NCBI GenBank assembly: GCA_036345935.2
Contig: JADWOT020000007.1
Location: forward strand, 4,316,786-4,380,785
DNA from: Taenia hydatigena
Taxonomy: Eukaryota; Platyhelminthes; Cestoda; Cyclophyllidea; Taeniidae
Direction: 5' to 3'
DNA length: 64,000 nt
Both the position numbers and the translations under genes were made by a program. Of this stretch, positions 37,643-48,816 are shown one piece after another. The number at the start of each line of letters is the position of its first letter. The stretch's first letter is position 1. The notes beneath the pieces are model-generated. The model was not told where the DNA came from, searched no databases, and saw only the letters and a list, made by a program, of their open reading frames with translations.

Positions 37643-38400
37643 ATGAAACCGGAGGAGGAAGTGGAAAGGGGCAACTTCATTATATTCTATCCGAGTCTCA
37701 CACGCTGGTTGAGGGTAGCAGTGAAGTTGGCTTCTAACGGCTTAAACGTTAAGCCTTTCTTGAGGAAAAAAGATCATGTAAAGACTTTTGCATCAACGCA
37801 TATTGCGTGTTCTTCGGCCTCTGCCCTGATCCACTGAGGTTACGTGTAGCTTACTATCGCTTGTCACGTGTTCAAAATGGTTTGTTAGGCAGATTAGGCA
37901 GTCGGCAATAAAAGGATTAAACGTATTTTGTTTGAGTGGATGGTCATGATGGTTGCGAGGTATCTAGAAGTAAAGCAAGTGGTGAAGGGCCATTTGCGAG
38001 TGTCAAACGTGATAAAGACGAGAGTGACTCCGTGACGCTCACTAGCCTCGGGTGGAAAATCCTTGGCTCTAACTGAGGCTTTACCAAATGTTAGTTTTAT
38101 TCGGTCTTTATGTGTTCATCAGATAAACGGCTCCTCTATCGACCCAAAGCGTTAATTGACGATTTGCTTTTCTTTCTGTTTTCTGTGTCGCCCTTTAGGT
38201 GCTTCTCCTTTTTGTTGGTTGTCACCAGAGACAATAGTGAGCAGCTACCAGCCAAATGCTAAAGCTGATGTCTGGTCCTCTGGGGTCCTCATGCATGGCG
38301 TTCTGGAGTACGGAGACACGTCTTAAGAGGGTTGGTTTATGTATCAAATCCTGGGGCGCTTGATAGCAACAGAGACTTCTGTTTGCTCTCCTGTCTTGAA
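37643..38400 (+). pseudogene. tyrosine-kinase catalytic-domain fragment, copy 1
   Basis: N-lobe segment 37643-37837 reads GNFIIFYPSLTRWLRVAVK, matching the glycine-loop-to-beta-3 layout, with the VAVK lysine motif at 37715-37726. A helix-C-like FLRKKDHVKTF follows. At about 37940-38090 comes MVARYLEVKQVV, then HLRVSNV in place of HRDLRAANV, and SVTLTSLGW in place of the DFG strand. After an intron-like stretch ending CCCTTTAG (38191-38198), the next exon reads SPFCWLSPETIV, QPNAKADVWSSGVLM and LEYGDTS. That is the P-x-KWxAPE plus DVWSFGVL signature of receptor/Src-like tyrosine kinases. There are stops and frameshifts between segments and no SH2 or SH3 domain. The HRD and DFG residues are lost, so no activity is expected. 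Copy 2 lies at 46.8-47.7 kb. Confidence 0.62.
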
Positions 38401-40396
38401 GAAAGGGACTTTATTTGGCTGCTAGATGGTAGGCGTGTGTGTGACAGTAAAAAAGGAGGAATTGGGAGTGGTAAAAGGGAAAAAGAAGAGAAGAAAATAT
38501 CTGCAGTGAACAGATGAATAAATAAAAGAAGGAAAGAGCAAAAGGAAAGGAAAGAAAAAGTACTGTGATAAAGAGCTTTGTGGAATTGGCAAAACCTAAT
38601 TAGAAGAAACGCAAAAGCAAACGTGGATCAAGCCACGTAAGCCAGTCATTCTCTCGTAATCTTAACCGTCCTTTGTGTTGTAGTTAGTCGAAATATAGAG
38701 TTAGGAAAATTCATAACTAAAAGCCAAATATTATACATTTACAGCGAATCAGAGAGGAGTATCGACTTTTATAGTTTTAAACATCAGCCATGATATGCAA
38801 CGGATGTAGGGGGTTCCTCCTCTTCCTTCTTACCGCCCTTGCCATTAGAAGTCTGAACACGCCTCGACATCTTTATTATAAATAAGAGAGTTGGCACGGA
38901 GGGAACTTGGAGAAGAGTTCAGAATGGGAATAAGTCGTGCCCTTGGGAGCCAACACTGCTCCGCAACCAGGTTCAAATCGATGTCACGCCTCTGACCTAC
39001 AAAGCACGCTTCATATAACTTAAAACCTAAGAATAAGTACCAAGATACCCTTTGCTTTTTAAAAAAACGTAATTTTGTCTTTACATTGTTCATAAATAGT
39101 TTTATTTGTTTTCATATCTTTACGAGTTGTTGTTGAGTTTCTCAAATTTGCATGCTTTGTAAATAATTTCGTTCATATATTTGCTCTTCAAATATGATAC
39201 TTAAGACCAATTTCAGTGTTAGCAGTAGCTTTGAGTATAAAACTAAAAAAAAAACAAAAATTAAAAGCCTGTTTGTTTTATCAAACAAACATTGGGGTGA
39301 TTGGTTAGTTCTGGATGTTGAGTGCGTAAGTGGTGTGCATTTTGGAGGTCCTCGTTTCCTACCAGTCGGGATTATTTTGCTGCAGAAGTTTGAAAGCTGG
39401 TAGGTATTCAATGCATTTTACTGGTCGCAAGTTTAATATTTGTAGTCTTAGGTCATTTTGGTGCTGATTTGCTTCCTTTCTACGTTTTCCTGCTAGAGTA
39501 AACGCAAAAGCTTCATAATGTGGCCATTAGGGCGTCTTGTTTTCCAACTACAACTGCATTTTTGCACTCTACAATGCTTCTGGAAATAAGTTTGGAGTGC
39601 CTGGGTAATTATAGAAGTAGTTAGCTCTTTTACTGACGATGGACTTTTAATAATAATGCGTAACTTTGTTAAGGAGAGTTATAACCAACTTAGCTGCTTG
39701 ACATTTATTCAAGATTTTCTTGCGATTAAGAACCTGTCGTGTGCATATGTATGCATCCGTTAATCTGTCTCTATTATCTGTTTGTATATAAAGAATGTTA
39801 GAGAAGTAGCTGTAGTTGTTGTCAAGACTCGTTGTTTTCCATTCGTACTACCTACTCGGGTTGGTGTTTTTACTGCGCAACACGTCTAGCAAATAATTGT
39901 GATTGTTTTGGCTATCTCTAAATGATTATTGGGCACTTAACTGTGTTAAGAGCTTCCTAGTCATTCATGACTTTCTCACTGATAGTTACCTATTTATTTA
40001 TGGATACCTGCTTATCAGTTTCCTTTCTGCACACTTCTATGCCGCTGTAGAGTGCTTTGAACTGTTGATTACGTTTGTTCTGGCCGTGCATTAAATGAGC
40101 ATGTATTGGTTTCCATCGTATTAGTTAAAACTTCAGTTCTCGATGTTGTGTTGTCCTTTTTTCTGATGTAGTGTAGGAAGTCCGATCTCACTGATCTCGT
40201 GAGCGTGGGTTCAGCTTCGACATGAGTTTGTGCCTGGTTGTTTACTTGTTTGATTTTTTGTCTTAACCAGAAAAACAGGGCGGCATCTCGACGACTCAGA
40301 AGTGTCTGCCTGGAAGGCTGTAGTAGTAATAGCAGTTGTAGTGGACTTTCATTGATTACAACTACCGACAATTGCGATTGCTAGCTGCTTCGGGTG
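38401..40396. other. intergenic, no gene recognised
   Basis: Begins with a purine-rich tract (38440-38575). The rest is AT-rich. The minus frames 38845-39093 and 40069-40371 have no supported exon chain; the latter could be 3' UTR of the minus-strand gene that ends at 40397. Confidence 0.4.
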
Positions 40397-41294
40397 CTAA
40401 CTTATCTGGTCAGAAAGAAGTGTGCAACTGAGACTTGTTAGTTTGACAGGAGTTTGACTTTCTTTGCAGATGACTGTCAGCGTTGAAGTGGCAGTCGGCG
40501 CAGCAGGACATGTAGAAGGAGGAGTAGGTGCTGCGTCGTCGTTGCTGGTGCGAGATGTTGCGGTGTTTGTGACCCGATGGACGTGAGGAGTAGTAGAAGT
40601 GGAATCGATCCTGGCTTCTTCGTTTGCCTCGCTACTGCTGCTTGACCGTCTGTGACATTAGAGTGCGGAACTCGTCGTTATTGTTGCTGGAGCCCTGCTT
40701 CACAAAGTGGCGAGTGTTACTTTCTTGCCATGGGAGGCGTGGACGCGAGATCTCGTCCGCTGGAAAATTTGACTGCTTTGAAAGTGTTTGGTCCGTGACA
40801 CATTGTTCTTCCTTGTGTGCGTTGCAATAGCTTCACCTCTTAAATGTGCGGCAATCGACTACCCTGGTTAGTGTGCTTATTTGGCTTTTGCGACAGCGTG
40901 GGCCAGATTTGAAGAGCTACTTGTTGAAACGGCTTCTGGATTCTGGACGTGGCGATGGCGGTGGTGGTGTGGTGGCAGTTAGTGAGTATTTAGGGTGCGT
41001 GAGGAGGGTGCCAACAGTCCTTGGTGTGCAATTAGATTGACTGGTGGAGGCGGTCACACTGATTGTGGGGCCCTGTGCGTGGGCAGGTGGGTCAGTTTGT
41101 AGTGACTTCATGGTCAGACAGATGAGTTCCTCTTGACCACATTCCCCGCGTCGGTCTAGATTTGTCGAAAGAATTGAGGCTAACGGAGAAGTGATGAAAG
41201 TTGGCTTAGCAGTGGTGGGAAGGCGGGTGCTCTTCCCCCCCCCCCCTCCCCCTCGGTCTAACTGACTCCTTAGAACCTGTTCACTGCTCGTCAA
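40397..41294 (-). CDS. Ser/Thr/Pro-rich protein, two-exon model, unrecognised
   Basis: Two open segments join cleanly. The first is 41294-40921, ending at a GTAGCT donor in phase 2, and includes TTPPPPSPRPESRSRFN. The second is 40649-40397, after a CACAG acceptor; its single leading base completes a Lys codon. It reads RSSSSSEANEEARIDST and further Ser/Thr/Pro-rich sequence to TAG at 40397-40399. The second exon has no ATG and is 253 nt, exactly one base plus 84 codons. The 5' end is unresolved: translation could start at the internal Met (MKSLQTDPP) or at exons further upstream. A C12 run at 41235-41246 encodes poly-Gly and is an indel risk. No domain is recognised; the composition suggests a disordered protein. 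It could be chance open frames in low-complexity DNA. Confidence 0.35.
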
Positions 41295-41475
41295 AGATCT
41301 CGTCTTTTACGACGTTTCGTTATGAGTTAACATCGCCATCTTGTTGAGTAAGTGGCAGAGTGCTTTCATTTTCAAGGCGAATATGGATAGATGCCTTCCC
41401 TGTCCCCTTTTCCTGCCCATCCGCTCCCTCCTTCTCCTCTCGCTGTCCTGCCTGTCCACAACCCCTCTATTCCAG

Positions 41476-44400
41476 CCAATGTCTGATCAAATATCCACTT
41501 CTACGCGTCGACTTAGTAGCAATAACATTCCACCTCCAAAAAATGTCAGTAGAAAAGACTGTCATTGGGTGGATACTGCATCGTGGCACACTGATGAGGA
41601 CCGTACACTTTAATCTGTGTTCTTTCGTTTCCACAATCAACATTTCGCTTCACCGCCCATGCGCATGGGATCACTTAACTCCTTCCTATTTAATTGCAGA
41701 GTAGAATGCTGATCTCTACGTCCAACTTTTTCGAGATAGTATGACAATAAGTGCTGCTGCATGGTAAGAAGTCAATGGAGGCTGAGGAGGTGGAGATTGA
41801 GACTGAGGCTGTTCGCACTGAAGAGTCAAAGGCGCGTAGAGTGTGGACAACACTTCTGAATTTCGACTTACATTTCAGTGATTAGCGACTAACAAAGCAA
41901 CATCATCTCAGTCATGCAATAAATCACAAGCAATTGTCATTCTTGCTAGTGTGTTGTGTATTGTCCCTTTCCGAAAATCGCTTCTGCCATCCACTTTCTG
42001 ACGTTGAGTTGCTTTGGTTATTAAATAAGGTTCTCATCAAACCTTGGATGCTAGCAAATGCAAATGCAAAGACTCTTCAAACTTATAAATTTGGTGCATT
42101 TGAAACCTGTCTTGTTCTGTTTATTGAAGCAGAACAAGTGCTAGAACGGCAGAGGTGACTTAATCGAAGGGCTGCAGCAAATTGGTGGCATTTTTTATGA
42201 TCAGCGGTCTAATTCTGTCTACGTCTCATCGATCGTTGACCGACTGACCAGCAAATCAATGCTTGTATCGATAGAGCAATCAATGAGCTGCCTATCGTGA
42301 TGTAGTTACACGTTGTGGGAATTACAATGTGTTCTCAAGCTGCTCGCGACATAAACTACCTTGGCCGTTGCAATCGTGACTTCGATCCCAAATCTCCTTG
42401 ACCCTCTGCTCGCCTTTGAAATCTGTTAACCCCTTAGACTCAAAGGAGGGTCCGTGGAGAGACGTCAACATTCCCTCCTGCAGCCAGCTCCACTAAGTCA
42501 TCTAATCCGATTCCAAAATCCAAATGCCCACAAAGCATCCGCTGCCCATCCTTCGACGTTCACTGCATCCCGGGCCCCAACTCCCATTCGGCACACTCTA
42601 GCGATGTGATTAAACACATCCGTAAGTGCCTCCTTATATGCATAGTAGTCTACAGCCTTCATTCAACTTCCACTACTCGCATTTGATCGTCTGCCTTTCT
42701 AGTCTCATTGGTGGCATCCGGTCGGTCGGTGGTCTGACCAACCAACACTGGCCAGCGCAACCTGCAGCACTGGCGTCTTTGAAGCTGTGAGAAACCACGT
42801 CCTGGTGTTCTCGATGACGTGGGCGACGGCACGACGACAGCTGCATTCTGAATCAGGCCTTTAACTTATCAAGCATATCAGGTGAGAAAAGAAAAGTCAA
42901 AGATCAGTGCACTTGTTGTCGACGTACTCCTCTCCGACTACGTTAGTATTAATGAACCCTCCAATTCTCCTCCTTCTGCTCCACCTCCATGTGTGCTATG
43001 ATGTGATGGCTATTGAGCCAAAGCAGAGAAGCACATGGGAAGGCGATGTCTGCCACCAGGAAACAACCTAGAAAGAGGACTGTTGTGCAAAGCCGACACT
43101 AGCAGACGCCACTGCTAGACACTACGCGACACGTGCCACAGATCGATTCACGCACTTGTCAAATGTGAAGACGTCAATCACACACTCAACTGCCAGGTAT
43201 GCTTACGTACGCGTTGCGAAGCCTTCTACTCCTCATTTTGCTTCTCCGCCTTATCCTCGTTTCCAGCACCCGGTTCATCGCCAGCGTCTTCATCCCCTTT
43301 TGGTCCGTTCTCCTCGCCTCCAGTTCCCTTCTCACCCTCTACTTTTGCCTCCAACGTCACTCCGCTCTCGTTACTCTCGTCATTTTTAAAAGTTGCAAAG
43401 ACGTCAAGGGACCGAAGCAGATAGAAATCGCAGGAATTAGGGGTAAGTTGTGCTACCGTCCCTTCCTTCTCCTCCTCCTCCGTCTACTTCTGCTCCTCTT
43501 CTTCCTTCCTCCAATTCATCTTGCCCCTTTTCTTCCCTACTAGGTTTGCACGCGTTAATTCAACATTTTACTCACTAGTATGCCAGTGAATTTCACATAT
43601 TAAGACTGAAAGTGAGGGTTGAATGCTTAAAGCGTGCCTTTTGGCAGAAACACGTGGTCGATTTTTTTCATTTAGCTGCATGGCTATAGGAGTGGGTAGA
43701 TGAAGGTATTATGGGGTATTGGGAAGCGAGAGTGAAGGGAATGACGAAGAGAGGTCTACAGCACCACGCATAGACATACAATAATAGCATTTTGCCAGCC
43801 CTCTGCCCTAACATCCCTTCTTTCCTGCTCTCGGCCTCTCGCCTCTCCTCACTTACCCATTCATTCGTCCGCTTCAGTTGAACAAGCGAGTTACTTCGCC
43901 ACCATCAGAGAGGTGCAAACACCACCCTTGTCTTCTCTGGTGCGAAGTAAGAACTTGCGTAGATACATAATTAAGGAGAGCCATCAGGAAGCCACCTTCG
44001 TCAGCTCTTTAGCAGTGTTTAGGGGTAAGTCGCCAATTCCTTTCATGCAGGTATGCCTTGTACCGCTTTGCTCTTCTCATTTCTTATGTCTCTCTCGCAC
44101 GCGATTGCGAATTGCCTAATCGACAGCAGGAGCAGGGGCAGAAGCAGGAACAGATGTAGTGAAACAGAAGCAGTGTAGCACGTTAGGCGAAGCTAGGCTT
44201 AACTAGGCCGGACTGTACTGGACTAATTCAAATACGAGTAGAGTAGAGCAGCCACGTATGCCTGATTATGACATTCTGGTGTGGAAGAGAGTGAGGAAGG
44301 TTGGGAAGGAAGAGGATATGTAGGTAGCCGTACTCATGACCTACCGTTCAAATCAACCTTAACTTCTCCTCATTTGTCACGACGAATCGCCCTAACGCAA

Positions 44401-45894
44401 CTGCAGGATGCATGCAATGAGGTCTTTCTCTTCTGCCTGGCAGATATTAGGGACAAAAGTACTCACGCAGCAACAAGGTCCGGTGACGTCTTCGAGATGG
44501 TGGAGCGGGAACCCTCTTGCCTCCTCCTCCTCCTCTCACATACCCCTCTTCAATCCATTTTCAGTGAGTTACTTCTTCTTCTTGTTGTCTGCATTCCACT
44601 TCACTGCATGTGCTCTTTAGCACTGCGTCTTGCATTGTGTCTTAGTGCTTACGCTTCATTTATTCAAATCAGAGAAAAGGGAGGAAAGAGTGCTGCCTAC
44701 ATATCATCTTCTTACAGTCCTACGTGTTTCCATTTCAGTGACGCCAGGACGCTTCACTCGTCTGGCTACCCCCTGTTTCTGTCACGTTCTCCCTTCCCGC
44801 ACCCACAGCCTCTTCTCCTCTTCCTCCAACTCCATCATTTGCCAACGCCCTTTAAGTACGCTCCGTTCCTCTCTCCACTTTCTTTATTCCTCATCATGCT
44901 ATGTTAAATGGTGATGCTGATGAGAGGGGTTATGCTCTGGACTAGACGAGGCTTAGGCTACACCAGAGTAGACTACACTAGGCTTAAGCAATGTCTGAAT
45001 TTTGCTTTAACTTAGCTAACATTGCCGTGTCCCCTTCATTCCCATCTTCTATCTTTTTTTATTTCCTGTAGTTTGTTTTATTCCATGCCACCTCAGTTCT
45101 GCCGCTTCGTCCTCCTCCTCATCCCACACCTTCTCCTCCACTAAATATGCCCTTGAGAGCAAAAGTGAGTGCCTTTCACCTGTTTTCTACTTCGTATTGC
45201 ATAGTTCGGCTCATACCCCACCTTCCCATCCCATTCTCCACATCCATCTCCCACCTTGTAGAGAGTCCCTCTACCTGCTGGTCCATATTAACGGGTAAGA
45301 AGGTGCACTTCTCTCCCCGCTCCCCCATCTCCACTCTTTTCGCTCCGTCTGTTCCGCTGTGTGTGTATACCGTTGTCCATTTCCTTCCTTTGTCCTTCCA
45401 GATCGTTGTCCTGATCAGTGTGGCACAGAAACACACGCGCGTGTGTTTGTGTGTGTGTAGGTCTGTTGGCACAGTTGGTCAATCTTCCTCTCTGTACGCG
45501 ACTTTGCAGACGACCAGGTAGATAGTTGTATCCTGGGCCCAGTAAGCTCTCCTTTGACCATTTATTTTTTGTCTGGTTTGTTGGCAGGTTGGTTGGTTTT
45601 AACTTCTCACTTCTTCACCCACCTATTTTGCGTTATTCCCCTCCTGCTTCTTCTGTCTGTGCCTTCTGTCCTCTCTCATCACCATTCTATATGCTTTCCT
45701 TTTTTCAGATTGAAGAAGACGTATCGCAGTGGAAAGAAAGTAGCGACGATGAAAATATGAGCAGCATTGTGCATAGAGGTGGCCCAAACCATCACAGATG
45801 GTTGCGGCGATTAGCCAACCATGTGCTGAGGATATCGAGCTGCCTGCGCCTACACAGAGGAAAAGGACACTTACTAAAAGATGTGGTGCTATGA
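41476..45894 (+). CDS. multi-exon gene (at least seven short exons), product unrecognised
   Basis: Exon chain supported by GT/AG sites and matching phases: 42438-42621, 43142-43196, 43393-43442, 43878-44024, 44444-44563, 44739-44855, terminal 45709-45894. Readable protein includes CPSFDVHCIPGPNSHSAH, then CKDVKGPKQIEIAGIR, VEQASYFATIREVQTPPL, SSLVRSKNLRRYIIKESH and VFRDIRDKSTHAATRSGD. The terminal exon gives IEEDVSQWKESSDDENMSS and a basic tail to TGA. A likely first coding exon is 41476-41568 (ATG at 41479, MSDQISTSTRRLSS; weak donor after CATTGG). Between exon 7 and the last exon the choice is open: 45097-45164 alone fits in phase, or 45262-45294 plus an exon starting at 45402. The introns are extremely C/T-rich. 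The exon 42438-42621 is also open in a second frame, so it is less secure. No domain recognised. The 43878-44024 exon (147 nt, 1-1 phases, consensus acceptor and donor) is the strongest single piece. Confidence 0.55.
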
Positions 45895-46112
45895 GGCGGC
45901 TCTCGAATCCGGTGATCTGCGGTTGTAGGAGTCGCAATTTCGCAGACCTTAACATTTGACATTGAACATTTTAAGGACTTCCGCCCCGCCCACCTTCGAT
46001 TTCCCCATGTACTTACACCAAGCCTTCCCCTCTTCTATCCTCCCTCCTCCCTAAAAGAAGTGTTTTCCATCCAACTACGTCTTCTTTGGCACTGCATTAT
46101 GCGCGTTCCATT

Positions 46113-46118
46113 AATAAA
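46113..46118 (+). terminator. polyadenylation signal of the multi-exon gene
   Basis: AATAAA about 220 bases after the terminal-exon stop codon. The 3' UTR between them is C/T-rich and free of other signals. Confidence 0.6.
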
Positions 46119-46142
46119 TGCCATCCACTTCAATGGACACAC

Positions 46143-46535
46143 TTAACCTCTCGTGTCACAGTCCTTCACTGTGGTTGGAGCAGTAGCCTCGCAGTCCGAG
46201 CAAGCCCTGGCTTTCTGCAAGAAGGTGATGGGCGCTGAACCATTGCTTCTCGGTGGTTGTGTCGTTGTGAGTGGCAAATGCCGGTGTGATTGATGGGACG
46301 ACTTTTCGCTCAGTATGAATTGAACACTTGGACGGGTGGACTTGTCCAATATGTTCAGTAGTCCAAATAGTGGGGGGAGCAGATTGTCGTTGAGAGAAGG
46401 CAGGGCAAGTGGGGTGTCGATCGAACAGACATTTCCACTTAAGCCTATCCTTTCCGCAGTGAAATCACAAACTCTGGGCACCATGGAGATGGAGCCTGCC
46501 ATTTTAGCGCTATAGATGGACCACATGCTGCCCAT
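46143..46535 (-). CDS. hypothetical open frame, convergent with the multi-exon gene
   Basis: A 130-codon frame from ATG 46535 to TAA 46143 (contains YSAKMAGSISMVPRVCDF). Composition is reasonable but there is no domain, no clear splice site and no AATAAA on its strand just downstream. It would end about 25 bases from the polyadenylation signal of the plus-strand gene. It may be a chance frame. Confidence 0.25.
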   Translation of the reverse strand: MGSMWSIYSAKMAGSISMVPRVCDFTAERIGLSGNVCSIDTPLALPSLNDNLLPPLFGLLNILDKSTRPSVQFILSEKSSHQSHRHLPLTTTQPPRSNGSAPITFLQKARACSDCEATAPTTVKDCDTRG

Positions 46536-46810
46536 GCGTTCACCATTCAGTGTTCGTTGAAGTCAGAATTTCGAGGTCAAATGCCTACAACGGAGATGGG
46601 TGAAGCAATGGAGGAGCGAATAGTGCTCGTGCTTTTAGCACCAAATGATCGGATTCTTGGTAGACGAGGAGAGGAAGCAGCTTTGCTTCCTAGGTTCGGT
46701 AGGTGCGGCGTCGCCTGGGATCTACGCGCTCAATTGCACTACCGCTTAGATTAATGCCCAATATCCCTCACTATCATCATTTTACACCATTTCTTTCCTT
46801 TACGAAACAG

Positions 46811-47690
46811 ACCGTCTCCACGGAAGAGCATGTGGTAAGATTCGCCATAGACCTGAAGAGGAGAACACCTGATTGCGTAAAGTTTAATTTGCGCGACTTA
46901 TTTGCTTATCAGTACCATAAGAAAAAGAGCGGAATATCAATTACCCGCTGAGATAAGTTGGCCTTTTCCAATTATTCGACGGAATTTCTTTCTACACCTT
47001 CTATTTTGCTTAAAAATACTCTGACTTGTCCATCTCGTAATCATTGAACGATCATTTCAAGCACACTCATGGGCACCGCTACTGCATCCGCCTTACCGTC
47101 TCACCATTGCAAGATCCAGCTATCACATCTATCTGAGAAGTGGAATTTTGCCATCTGCGGCACAGCCACTGATTATCAGTGGCTGCATTTTCATATCGAT
47201 TTTATAGGAAGAAACCATTAATAGCATTGGGATTGTGGGCGATTTACCACTGGGAGACATGTATCAATAGACTCCTAGGTCATAATGGCTGCGATGTATC
47301 TAAAGATTGAGTGAGTGGTGCATGAAGATCTACGAGCAGCGGAAGTGACGGTAGACGTGGTTGGTTCCATAATGCTCGCTAACTTCCGATGGGAAAAATT
47401 TTCTTAGCTTTAATCGGGACTTAGCATAAGGTGAGCTCAATTGAGTCCTTGCACGCCCATCAGAGAAGTGGCCACTCTATGGACACTAAGCGTTGATTGA
47501 TGAATTGCATTCTTCCCGCTTCCTCTTTTCATTATAGGTACCAAAGGCAATGATGGACGACCACGAGCCGAATGTTAGAGCTGATGTACGGTCCATTGGA
47601 GTCCTTATGTTTGAAGGTTTGGTTTATTTATCAAATTTTGAGATGTTTCGTAGCAACAGAGACTTCTGTTCGCTTCTCCGCCATGACATT
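46811..47690 (+). pseudogene. tyrosine-kinase catalytic-domain fragment, copy 2
   Basis: Positions 46811-46950, after a TTTACGAAACAG acceptor-like site, read EEHVVRFAIDLKRR and FNLRDLFAYQYHKKK. This resembles the beta-4/beta-5 region (H-x-N-V-V-R-F) of tyrosine kinases. From about 47284, MAAMYLKIE, a TGA, then VVHEDLRAAEV (47315-47347) recall the Src-type HRDLRAAN loop, followed by GSIMLANFRWEKF. An intron-like stretch ends at ATTATAG (47531-47537). Then VPKAMMDDHEPNVRADVRSIGVLMF corresponds to the APE-to-DVWSFGVLM segment. Nucleotides align with copy 1 from about 37938 to 38400, including the intron and the 3' flank (CAACAGAGACTTCTGTT). One relative indel lies just after the catalytic loop. 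The catalytic Arg of HRD and the Trp of DVWS are replaced. Confidence 0.58.
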
Positions 47691-47849
47691 TTCCTGTTCC
47701 CTAAATTTATTTTTTTTTTGTTTTAGGCGGCTTTAAATAGTACATGTATTAGATCCCCGCCGCAATACCACGGCTATGCACATGAGGCTAAAGTTCATTG
47801 CAAATGTGAGTAAATGTGTGTGTTACAAGCAGAGAAGGTGATGGTTAGT

Positions 47850-48560
47850 GGGATGAAATGAGAAAATTATGAGAGGAAGCAACAGTAGGAAGGGAGGAGT
47901 AATATTTCTAAATTATAATTGTCTTGCTTTTTTAAAGCATGCGCCTTATAAAAAGAAGTAGGTAAGAAACAATATTTTAGCAATGAAGGAATGAATTGAC
48001 TCAGTGGATAGGAAGGGGAGGATAGGAAGGGAAGGAGAAAAAAGGAAAGAAAGAACGTTTTATAAGTAAAAGAGGTTGACGGGAGGGCGTGAGGAAAGGG
48101 GAGATCGAGAGACATCTACTAGTAGGCCATAAGTGGTTGAAGCTAAGGAAAACAAGATGTGTATTAAGAGAACGAAAGGAGGAAAGAAGGAAGGTGGCAC
48201 GAGGAATAGAGGTAAGAAAGAGGGAATGATGGAGGGAGAGAGGGAAGGAAGGTTCTCTACTAATAAGTTACTAGTAGGTAGGTGGTTGTGAGAGGTGGTG
48301 GTGGTAAGTGCATGCGGGTAGGTGGGATGGAGAGAAATGGAGGAGGCAGGTACCAGGAGCCCAATGTAGCCACTACTAGGAGGATGTAAGAAGAAGCAAG
48401 TGACGTGGAGGAAAAGGCGCAAATTGCAAAAAACGATTAAAAATTTATGTAAAGAACAGACAATTAAAAAAGAAAATGTAAGAAGGAAGGCAAATAAAAG
48501 GAAGTCAAAGGAGATTTAGGAGGCACAGGACGCACAGGAAAGGAAAATGTGTGAGTGGGA
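47850..48560 (+). repeat. strand-asymmetric purine-rich tract
   Basis: Long GA-rich stretches on the plus strand, strongest at 48009-48055 and 48161-48252, with GGAAGG and AAAGGA units. Minus frames here are low-complexity Phe/Leu/Pro/Ser translations and are not credible genes. Such polypurine DNA can form triplexes. Confidence 0.7.
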
Positions 48561-48816
48561 ATTGTGCGGCTTTAACATCATGACCAGGAGACGAGACAAA
48601 TGAGCACTTAGCCATTTTGTGCCTCAAAGGGACCGGTTAGGAGATTTACAGAGACGTTGAGTGAAACAAATGGGGCTGGACGGGGATCACACTGTTGTCC
48701 ATTTCTCAAATAAACACATCCTTGACTGATTAGCAACAAATTTGTTTGAAGATATTATAAGGGATAATTCAAATACTCCTGCTGCGCTTTTGCTGGCTCT
48801 GCAAATGGAGGAAGGA
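48561..48816. other. intergenic, nothing recognised
   Basis: No gene, RNA or repeat signature seen. Confidence 0.4.

Noticed and set aside
44281..44907. 208-codon plus-strand open frame taken as one gene
   Set aside because: Only its middle part (44444-44563) fits splice sites and phase. The rest is C/T-rich intron read as Leu/Ser/Pro.
47867..48422. minus-strand Phe/Leu/Pro/Ser-rich frames
   Set aside because: They are translations of a polypurine tract and have no other coding signal.
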